Assembly (NCBI GenBank): GCA_032871835.1
Contig: CM065298.1
Coordinates: forward strand, 13,831,096 to 13,895,095
Direction: 5' to 3'
Source: Dipteronia dyeriana
Lineage: Eukaryota; Streptophyta; Magnoliopsida; Sapindales; Sapindaceae
DNA: 64,000 bases
The notes beneath the pieces were generated by a model. It did not search any database. It was not told where the DNA came from and saw only the letters and a program-made list of their open reading frames with translations. Shown piece by piece: positions 10,790 through 19,904 of the stretch. Each line of letters opens with the position of its first letter. Position 1 is the first letter of the stretch. The position numbers and the translations under genes were made by a program.

Positions 10790-13553
10790 ATGGATCGGAT
10801 TAGATTAGTAATATCTTACAATGGTCGATGTGAGCAATTACCTGATGGAAGTCAGAGGTTTCTTGGTTTCGATAACCAATGAATGTATGTGTCCAGAAAT
10901 ATGACTTACGAAGAGCTGGTGTCGTTCGTACAAACCGTTGTGAAGTACGATGTGAACAAATACATTGCTGATCTACAATCTATATCAATCGTTCCCGGGA
11001 CAACATGTCCCACATTTATAAGAAATGACGACGATGTTTTGTTTATGCTAGGGGAAGATAGGGTGATCCCTCAAGTATGTGTCAGTTTAATTGAGAGGGC
11101 TGCATGAGGAGTCGTCGGTGAAGAAATCCCTCCTCATGATAACACGTAACATTTTTGATCTTCAAGCGGAAGCAACCGATTATTCACAGAAAGAAGTGGG
11201 ATTGACGGTAGGAAAAACCTATATGGTGTCCCACCGGAAGTAGCCGACCATGGTGATATAGTTGGAGCTCAATTGGACGATGATTTCGGTTGTCAAATTG
11301 AAATGAATGCTAGGCAGTACAACCACCAATACAATGAGATGTACAATGACATGAACAATGAGAGGAACAATGAACCTCATAACTTACCAATCCATGAGGT
11401 GACTAATGAGCCAAATTTGCATCCGGTACATAATGTAGCGAACAATGAGGAAGATGTAGAACTGTTCGAAATGAAAAGACGTGCAAGATGTGTACACAGA
11501 TGTAGTTCCACTACAGTAGATATAGCAGGGACATCTGAGGTCCGGCCTGATGTAACTCCAACTGATTCTGAGAATGCCAGAACGTGGGTTATTCCAGAAG
11601 CAGAATCATACTCGTTTGGTAAGGGTGGAAGCAGGAACTTGGTAGAAGATGAACCTACCAACATGATATATAAAAGTCAAATTTTTCCTACTAAAAAGGA
11701 TTTGAACAGATTGACTGGGCATTTTGCAATGCGGCACAACTTCGAGTGGAAGGTGAAAATGTCGAATAAGACAACATTACATCTGGTTTGTTTGATGGGC
11801 AACTGTACGTGGAAGTTAAGAGCCGTTAGGAGAGATGAAGCAACATACTTTCAAGTAAATTTTTTTATCAACGAACAGTCCGTTGAAGAGATTCACTGTC
11901 GCCATCGATAAGCTAGTGCAGTCATAATTGGAGAAGTGGTTGCACCTAGATTGCAGCAACAGGATGGTCGACTAATGCGTCCGAATGACATAATCGCCGA
12001 CATGAAAACAATGTATGGCATCCAAATAATGTACAGTAAGGCACATCAAACCCTTGATTATTCATTGTCAATGACCTATGGAACGTATGAGGAAATCTTT
12101 CAACTGCTGCCATCATTCGATTACGTGATGGAACAAAAAAATCCAAGAACGATTATTGACTTACAGTGCGATGAAAATGGTAAATTCCCATACTTTTTCA
12201 TATCGTTGGGTGCCTCACTCAGAGGATTCCAGAGGTGCATGCGTCCAGTTATTGCCGTTGATGGTACCCATTTAAAGGGTAGATTCGGGGGCATAATGTT
12301 TGTTACAACTGCATAAGATGGGAATGAACAGGTTTATCCAATTGCTTTTGGGTACGGTGACTCGGAAAACAACCTATCATGGGAGTGGTTTTTGGATTGC
12401 TTGAAAGGTGCCTTTGGCCATATAGATGATTTGGTTTTCATTTCTGATCGACATGCAAGCATTGAAGCAGGGATTTCTAAAGTGTTCCCTTATGCCACCC
12501 ATACCATATGTTGGTGGCACTTTTATGAAAATATTAAGAAGTGATATCATAGAAAGAATGTTACCGTAATAATGGACCAAGCAGCCCGAGCGTACACCGA
12601 GTTGCAATATAACCGGCACATAGAAGAGTTACGAAACTTGCACCCGAATGCATATGAATATGTAATTGATGCCGGTCCACACAAGTGATCCCGTGTACAC
12701 TGCCCCGACAGAAGGTATAGGGTCATGACAATAAATGCTACAGAATGCATAAACTCATGCCTTAAATTTGCACGACAACTGCCTATGTTGACTTTGGCAG
12801 AGTTCATTAGTAATATGCTACAACGTTGGTTTCACGATCGTCATAGGGCTGCACAATCCATGCGTCATCAGTTGACCGACGTAACACATCTTGTGATCCT
12901 CAAACGAGTTGATAAGTGTTGATAAGTATAATTTTATGACCGTTAATCTAGTTGACTGTAACATATTCTCGGTGAAGCGGGCTGGAAAACAGTGGATCGT
13001 TGACTTAGCCCGGAAGACCTGTACATGCAACAAATTCCAAATGGACCTTCTTCCATGTTCTCACGCTCTCGCTGCCGTAAGGTACATCATTCAATTTTGT
13101 GTACGGTTAATATTACTTAAACGTGAATCCTATCATTTTCAATGTTTTTATAGGGACCGAAACATGGATTTCACATCCCTCTGTGCGTACTACTACAAGC
13201 GACAAACACTTATTGATGCGTACTCGGTTCCTATTATACCGGTTGGACATCATTCCACTTGGATTGTGCCATCTGACATCGCTGAGAGAGTCGTTTTGAA
13301 TCCAAGCTTCAGGAGACAAGCAGGCCTCCCGAGGGCTTCACGTTGTATCTCGTCTTCGGAGAGAACAACTACACAGAATTGTAGACGATGTCGACAACCA
13401 GGGCATAATTCGAGGAGATGTTCTAACTCAGCTTTGACTAATGAAGGTCCGAGCAGAGTCATTCCTGAGGAATACAAACGCAAGTGTAGTATCTGTCATA
13501 TAGTTGGTCACAACAGACATACGTGCCATACTAGAGACTCCACCGTGGAATGA
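10790..13553 (+). pseudogene. MuDR-type MULE transposase (MURA-like), disrupted
   Basis: Start chosen at ATG 10790, five bases after a predicted intron acceptor. The N-terminus resembles the PB1-like domain of plant MULE proteins (MDRIRLVISYNGRCE), then an acidic linker with Asn-rich NNE repeats, a MuDR DNA-binding domain (about 11680-11905: IFPTKKDLNRLTGHFAMRH, CTWKLRAVR), the DDE core (AVDGTHLKGRFGG, FISDRHASI, CWWHFYENIK, NATECIN), a SWIM zinc finger (about 12998-13075: CTCNKFQMDLLPCSHALAA) and two CCHC knuckles (CRRCRQPGHNSRRC, CSICHIVGHNRHTC). Single in-frame stops occur at about 10880, 11909, 12314, 12542 and 12686. A 10-bp tandem duplication, GTTGATAAGT at 12908-12927, causes a frameshift. 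A small intron is likely at 13081-13155. The role was excision and re-insertion of the element; it is now inactive. Confidence 0.9.
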
Positions 13554-13635
13554 TTTGATGCGTTATCATGATGACATTATGATAATTTGAACTCCTATGA
13601 CTTGTTCATTAACTGAAATGCAATTGTATTTAAAT

Positions 13636-13825
13636 ATGATTTGTATGTATACAAATGTAAACATTTTTATACAAAAGAATTGGTAAATATACAAAAGAAT
13701 TGGGACATAGACAAAAGAATTGGTAAATATACAAAATAATTGGTACATATACAAAAGAATTTGTAAATATACAAAAGAATTGGTACATATACAAAAGAAT
13801 TGGTACATATACAAATGAATTACTA
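13636..13825. repeat. tandem repeat between convergent 3' ends in the MULE
   Basis: About nine units of roughly 20 bp with core TATACAAAAGAATTGGTA, alternating GGTAAATA and GGTACATA endings. It occupies the space between the stop of the transposase gene (13553) and the end of the protease gene (13833). It could have a role in 3' end formation or simply be replication slippage. The minus-strand ORF through it is a repeat artefact (Phe/Cys/Tyr-rich). Confidence 0.85.
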
Positions 13826-13832
13826 CATAAAT

Positions 13833-16800
13833 CTAAACGGGCCGGGAGTTTGCAAATATTTCAACGGCCATCATCTCCCGAATGATCCCCATATCTTCTT
13901 CCGACCAATCGAAATCCTTTCTGTCCGCCAGTAAGAACTCGATCAATCTCAACGTGTGGGGACCACAGTTACCCCTGCAGTTGGACACATTAACAAGCGT
14001 TAATAAAATATTAGGTTTATAATAATACAATCTTAAAGTTACTATTACGAATGTCTTACGATTTCTTCTCTTAGGGGACATATTTTTTCGACACCACGTT
14101 GACATCAAAGAGCTTACTTGTCTTCTCAAATTTCTGAAGTCCTGTCGGTCGTGCAGTATGAAAACCTGCCTGATGCAACATCGAGGGCACAAAGTAGTGC
14201 AACAGGGCTACCTACTGCTTCTGGATATGAGCTGGGACCTTCTGTCTCCAGGGTTCGACCATGAACATCTTCCCGCATGTGAGGTCTACAGTCACCAGTA
14301 GCCAATGTTGGCGCCCAATGTTGCACGGTATCAGGACCTGTAAACGTAAATAGCAGGTGTTAGGATGTACAAAGATATTTATATATACAATTACAAACCA
14401 TGTCAACCTCGTGCCACGGACGACATCCAATCAGGGCACCCCTAAGCACCGTCGTAAGGTAGTCATCCTTCCACCAAGACCTCAAAACATTCCAACGCCT
14501 CGGGGTGATCTGCCCGCGAGAATCACGATGCATCATTTTCCTATACTGGTGCTCCAGAAAGGACTGTAGAAACACAAACTCAAAGTTATTAATGTTTTCC
14601 ATACGAATCTACAAGCATGCGTAATCATTACTAATTTCAGTACTTACAAAAAATTACGAGTCCAATATGTTGACCATATGACTGTACACATTCGGGAAAA
14701 CCCATTGACGCTTCCGAAGAATATGGAGGTATGTGTCTATATGCTATGAATATAAACACGTAAAGATATGTTAGGAGGCTTACACATCTAAACCAAATAC
14801 TAAAAACAGAATTTACGGTCCCACGTACCTCATCATCAACATCCATGAAGTTTGTCTGCAACTGATGGAACCGTGCAGCATCAATTGGCTCCAACAAATC
14901 AACATCACGTCTGCATTAGAAGAAAAACTGCCACCTAAATAACAAAGAAATTTACTTACAGTTCCCCGTTTACGTTCTTCTTGAAGGCTCGATATGCCTT
15001 CAACTGGTAACCGTCCACCAGTCCCTAGGGATTAAATATGTGGTTAGGTCCCTCTAGTATTACCCTCGCCCTCTTAGGTCCGCACAGATCTATGTACGGG
15101 CTAAGCAACTGCCAACCGCACTTCATTACATGCCTCTGCTGTCGGACTCCCCCTGCCGGGGTGTGCTGAGATGAGGAGCTTAGTTCCATGTGTGGCTAGA
15201 TCGAAGTAGTCGGTGGAGGGGGAACCTGCTGATCGATGGGAGGTGGAGAGGGAACATGCTCCTCACTTTGAGAGGGATGGGGGGCTGGCTGCTAGCTCGG
15301 AGGTGGAGGGGGAGCCTACGAATCGCTCTGAGCAGGAGGGGGGCCGGCTGCTCTCTCGGAGGGGGGTGTGAAGGGGGGGTCGGCTGCTCGTTCGGAGGTG
15401 GAATGGGAGCCTACTGGTCACTCCTAGGGGGAGGGGGGGTCGACTGCTCATTCAGAGGTAGATGAGGAGGGGGAATGGGAGACTGAGCTTGACTCTCCAG
15501 AACTTCCCCTCCGGTATGTGGATCTTCTCTATGCTCATACATATGCGTCCTGAAGCCCTGAAGGCCCCCGATCAATGCAAGCAACTCCCATTGTTGTTGT
15601 TATCGATCCTCTTTGCTCTTCTGGATCAAATCCAGCAACTCCCGATGCTATTGTTGTCGATCATCCTCACTCTTTAGGAGGGCTTCACATAACTCGTTCA
15701 ACTGATGTTCTAAACGGGCATGAAATCATACAACATTGTTAATACTAAAACAATCAACAGATCTTGTTACGGCACCAGTTCCTGGGGTGGTAAATCGAAC
15801 CTTTCTACCCTTCACTTGTCGAGGAGACGGCTCAGATCCGCTAGTGTCCATGCCACTGAAATCTGGACCTGTTGGGTCTGAAGGCTCCGTCTCAGTACAC
15901 CTCCCACCCTCACCTTCCTCCTCGAGACGAACTGCACTTGTAGTCGGATTAGGGACAGTAGGAAGGTGAACCCTATCATCCTACACATACGGGCTCCCCA
16001 TCTCATTTAGACCTACGAAGTACGGTGCCACCGCCTCAGCTGTTGTGGGTACGATTTCTGTCCTCGCAGACATCTGAAAGCTTAGTTAGATGAATCTCAT
16101 TGTTACTTATAGTAAGTAATATAACGATTAACAAATAAAATAATTACCCTAGCACTAAAAATCTTGTCCAGCTTCTTCCCTCTAGGTTGTTTGGTCAACT
16201 CTCACTTCAACATACGAGGACAAAGGTCTGTAACCCTTCGAGTCCCGAAATCGACGCCTAGTTGGGGGATCACCTCGAAAGCAAATATCTGCATCAAAGA
16301 TAAATACAGTTATAATCTAAAACAATTTTGGAAATGAAATTTAATATACATGTTGGAAATCAAATTTCTTACCAAAAGGGCATGTGATAGACCGTAGATG
16401 TTGTACCCCTCCACGGAATTTCTAACGTCCCCCTGTGACTGCTGGCGTCTCTCCTCATGACGTCGTGGTAATGCATGCTTGAATGAAAATATAGAATGCC
16501 TATAGACGTGGGTACCCTACGGGAACGCATCGAAGGCATTGAGATCCTCTACCAACCGAAACTGCCAAACTAGAATCTTCAATCTCTTGTCCACCCCCAT
16601 CAATATCCAGTTCAACGTGTAAATGAGGCATAATTTCACAACATCATACGCCTGTTGAAACTCTCCGCGGGTAAGAACAACCCTCAAGTCATCCAACTAT
16701 ACATTATCATGTCCAGGAAAGTACCGTTGATGTATGCCATTCTCAACTGTAACATATACACTCATGTCCGGTACGACTCTAAAACGTAATCCGATGATAA

Positions 16801-18122
16801 GGCTAAATTCCACCTTCGAAAATTTGACCACATGGTTCCCTAACAAGAACCGCATCTCATCTGTCAGCCCGTCATGGTCCAACTCCCGCAACAACAGCTG
16901 ATGAATAACACCACCCGAAAACTCCAGCTCTCGGTGCATCAACATGAAATGCTCAAAACAAGAGGCCATGAACTGACGTCGATCCTCAACAGCAAACTCT
17001 TCAGGGACCCGGTTAAGTGCATCGTCTATACGGGCGAGGGCTTAAAAATGGTCGTGTCCGGTCAATTTTCCCTTGAACCAATCTCCCTCTGGAGTTTTAA
17101 GCAATTCTTTCAACTTACTCGTCATCTGCAATGTCACAGAAACAATACATTAGTAAACTGTAAAAAAATTAGAAATATTCTCGATCGTTTGAAACAAATT
17201 CTCGATACTTTGAAAATATTCTCGATACTTTGAAAATATTCTCGATCCTTTGAAAATATTCTCGATCCTTTGCAAATAGTCTCGACCCTTTGAAAAACCT
17301 CTTGATCCTTTGAAAAATCTTCTCGATCATTTTATAAAATCTCGACCCTTTGAAAAACATTCTCAATCGTTAGAAAAAATTCTCAATCGTTTGAAAATAG
17401 TCTCGATCCTTTAAAAAACCTCTTGATTCTTTGAAAAATATTCTCGATCATTTTATAAAATCTGGACCCTTTGAAAAACATTCTCGATCGTTAGAAAATT
17501 ATTTTCGATCGTTTGAAAAAATTCTCGATCCTTTGAAAATAGTCTCGATACTTTGAAAAACCTCTCGATTCTTTGAAAATTCTTCTTGATTCGATGAAAA
17601 ATCTTCTCTTCTCGATCATTTTAAAAAATCTCGATCCTTTGAAAAACATTCTCGATCGTTATAAAAATATTCTCGATCGTTTTAAAAATTTCTCGATCCT
17701 TTGAAAACAGTCTCGATCATTTGAAAAACCTCTCGATTCTTTGAAAAATATTCTCGATCATTTAACAAAAGCTCGATCACTTTGAAAAACATTATCGATC
17801 GTTCAAAACAATTTCTCAATCCTTTTAAAATATTCTCAATGCTTTTAAAATGTTCTCGACCCTTTGAGAAATAAGCTCGATCGTATGATAAAATTCCTCG
17901 AATCTTTCTAAATTTTTTCCTCGATCTCGCTTGAAATATTCTCGATTTATTTTTATTTTTAAAAAAATGCTCGATACTAGAATATTCAACATCATTTCAA
18001 ACCCAAACCAAAACCATAACCATTGTCAACCCTAATCTACAATTTCAATCAACAGAACAAGTCTAAAATGCAATGATAAGTTATGAACAAAAAATCGATA
18101 AATAAAACAAACTGAACTTACC
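13833..18122 (-). pseudogene. DUF1985-Ulp1 cysteine protease (C48-like) gene of the MULE, disrupted
   Basis: A multi-exon minus-strand gene. Exon 1 ends at 18122 (acidic, donor GTAAGTT). Intron 1 (17126-18121) holds the right repeat array. Exon 2 starts with ATG at 17125 and carries a DUF1985-type domain (ELEFSGGVIHQLLLREL, MRFLLGNHVVKFSKVEFSLI); donor GTAAGAAA near 16370. A short exon (IFAFEVIPQLG) follows. Then comes a long exon from about 16073 with an acidic, coiled-coil-like and Pro-rich linker (NEQPTPP repeats, 15180-15480). C-terminal exons encode DAARFHQLQTNFMDVDDE, SFLEHQYRKMMHRDS, the protease His region (IPCNIGRQHWLLVTVDL, about 14300-14340) and the Cys region (GNCGPHTLRLIEFLL, about 13980). 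The Asp usually expected after the His strand appears as Glu (MVEPW). Stops and frameshifts make it a pseudogene. Ulp1 proteases cleave SUMO or related precursors; the role in MULEs is not established. Confidence 0.85.
17170..17976. repeat. tandem array of ~39 CTCGATC units (right array)
   Basis: About 39 units of 19-22 bp with consensus TTCTCGATCCTTTGAAAAA. Blocks such as CCTCTCGATTCTTTGAAAA followed by TATTCTCGATCA recur about every 150-165 bp (near 17415, 17565 and 17725), so there is higher-order structure. It lies in intron 1 of the minus-strand protease gene (donor at 18121/18120, acceptor CATTGCAG just before 17125). The units read CTCGATC on the plus strand, as in the left array. Relative to transcription, the two arrays are therefore opposite. 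Confidence 0.9.
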
Positions 18123-18289
18123 TCTGTTAATCGCTGCGAAATGTACTGTATTCCCGTTTCGGTCAATAAGCTGTCGATTTTCTCATCGTCAATTTCCTCG
18201 TCGTCGATTTCGTTGTCGTCAGTTTCTTTCTCACTGTGGCTTTTCTCAGACTCACAAAACGATAACTTTCTCTCTTATTCAATTTTGTC

Positions 18290-18399
18290 GGGGTATTCTC
18301 GTCTCTTTACGTTAAATGGTGCATTTTAAACTTACATTACTAAACTAGTGATATTTGCACAACACCCCTCTGAAAGAGTGCCATTTATTTTCCGAGCCC
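18290..18399 (-). repeat. right terminal inverted repeat of the MULE
   Basis: Reverse complement of the left end (see 9745-9850). It begins at the outer edge with GGGCTCGGAAAAT and lies directly next to the 10-bp duplication TATAAAATTA. It overlaps the putative promoter and leader of the minus-strand DUF1985-Ulp1 gene. Confidence 0.75.
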
Positions 18400-18409
18400 T
18401 ATAAAATTA

Positions 18410-18960
18410 TGATAAAATCGAAAAATGTTATATTTGGTAGGTTAATCTTCGAAGAATATATATATTAAATGCAATAAGTGATTTGGAATTAAGTTAAAAA
18501 TCAGATTTCTTACCTTTTATTTTAAGTTTTTTATTTTTTGTATTTTTAAGTTGTTTGATTACTTGAAAAAATAAACAAACAACTTAATGATTTCGATTCA
18601 GATCCATTAAATTTTAAATGTAAAAAAACAAACGACCCCTAAGTATTAATTAATTGATTAAGGGTGACGTTTGGATTCGGAACCATAAATAATGATGGTA
18701 TATTAATGCCAAAGATGTAAATATGAATATCGACTTCTATCAATTGAACGGATATGATAAGGTTAAACAACGGTAAGCCTCTCATACATGTATCCATGAG
18801 GTTGAGTGTTTGAATAATGTTCGTTTCTTCAAATCTTGAAATATTTTAATAATTTCAAGTAAATTTTTTTAGTTGAATGGAAGTGTTAAATCACATATTT
18901 AAATATAAATATAAATTCTTAATATCATTGTGATAGTACAATGTCTTATTAAAAGTTTTG
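18410..18960. other. non-coding flank right of the MULE
   Basis: AT-rich, no supported gene. It has T-rich and A-rich runs around 18510-18640 that could be parts of a small foldback element, but no ends could be fixed. Confidence 0.4.
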
Positions 18961-18968
18961 TTACAGAG

Positions 18969-19090
18969 ATTAAAAACGGTTAGTTCGGTGGTATACCCAT
19001 CATAACCACACCATGTGGTTATGGGTTCGAGTATAAATCCCTGAATTATTGTAATAATTCAAAACTCGAAAAAATAAAAATTCAAAACTC
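18969..19090 (+). mobile_element. tRNA-derived SINE-like element
   Basis: An A-box-like GGTTAGTTCGGTGG (about 18978-18991) is followed, at tRNA-like spacing, by a B-box-like GGGTTCGAGTA (19023-19033). Downstream is a short tail with ATTCAAAACTCG repeated twice and an A-rich run. Target duplication not convincing. Such pol III-promoter heads are typical of plant SINEs. It could also be a tRNA relic. Confidence 0.4.
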
Positions 19091-19127
19091 GTAGGCACCA
19101 TTGAAATTTGCTTAATCAAAATTGGAA

Positions 19128-19240
19128 ATCTCATTTTCACCCATCGGAAATTTAAAAAGTTATACTTTTATTGATTAAACTGCTTAATCTTCGATTGCCT
19201 TGCTGATATGATACGGTATGACATACTTGTTTCTGCCTAA
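19128..19240 (+). repeat. repeat block D, copy 1 (matches 26563-26682)
   Basis: Shares TTTATTGATTAAACTGC, AATCTTC, ATTGCCTTGCTGATATGATA and ATACTTGTTTCTGCC with 26563-26682 in the same orientation, with an internal deletion of roughly 25-30 bp relative to that copy. The two copies flank the LINE. Copy 2 lies in the presumed intron region of the peroxidase relic. Confidence 0.8.
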
Positions 19241-19700
19241 CAACGGGGTTAGTTTGTACAATTACGCCTAAAGTTGAGAGGTTTATGCAATAAAGTACCT
19301 GATGTATAGTTAAGATTTAACAAGATCGTATTTTTTAAAATTAAAAACAATACCCTTGTCTTACCATTTGACCGTTATAGTTAACAAATGTTAGAATTGT
19401 GTAAGTGAAATCTATTATTGGAGATAAAATAAAATGTTATTTTTTATAGTATAAATCTACAAATTAATTCAGGTAAATAAAATATAAGAAACATTTTTAT
19501 ATATTCCTTTAATTATTTTTAATTCATTATGTATTAAATTATTATTTGATATTTGCCAAATACAAGGACAGTAACCACATTTTCGGTGATGGATGAGTAT
19601 GAGTGTAAAAAATAAATAAAATTATTATAGTTAAATTCAAGGTGGTGGAAAAGTGGAGTGGTACATTTTAGAAAGAAAAAGACATTTTCAGCCTCTTAGA
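19241..19700. other. non-coding AT-rich stretch
   Basis: No gene, motif or repeat that I can support up to the LINE tail at 19701. Confidence 0.5.
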
Positions 19701-19904
19701 TAATTTTTTTTTTTTGAAAGGCAAACTTTATTCACAGAAGCAAAAGAGAAACGCAAACAGGGGAAGAAAGCCCTGACAAACAAACAGCCAAATAAACTCA
19801 GAAAACAAAAGGAAAGAAACCACAGAACACAGGCCACATAAGCCAGCAAACACAAACCAAAAGACTGCACCAAACCACCCAACCCACACCAGCCAAAACA
19901 TCAT

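Larger units (their letters stand above)
9745..18399. mobile_element. MULE (Mutator-like element) with transposase and Ulp1-protease genes, CUMULE-like
   Basis: The 8,655-bp element is bounded by an exact 10-bp direct duplication, TATAAAATTA, at 9735-9744 and 18400-18409, within the 9-11 bp range usual for MULEs. The ends are diverged terminal inverted repeats of about 100 bp that share AAGTTTAAAATRCACC and GTGTTGTG blocks at the same distance from the ends. Inside are a MuDR-type transposase on the plus strand and a DUF1985-Ulp1 cysteine-protease gene on the minus strand, transcribed toward each other. MULEs carrying a Ulp1-like protease are known in plants (CUMULE in melon, KI-MULEs in grasses). 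Both genes contain stops, so this copy is not autonomous now. Three tandem arrays inside are described separately. Confidence 0.9.

Noticed and set aside
13566..13814. 82-codon minus-strand ORF rich in Tyr, Phe and Cys
   Set aside because: Reads through the TATACAAAAGAATTGG tandem repeat; no gene signature.
15190..15465. Gly/Arg/Trp-rich plus-strand ORF
   Set aside because: Antisense shadow of the Pro-rich linker in the minus-strand DUF1985-Ulp1 gene.
10216..17976. CTCGATC arrays as CRISPR arrays
   Set aside because: Units are contiguous without unique spacers, and the genome is a plant with spliced genes and plant transposons.
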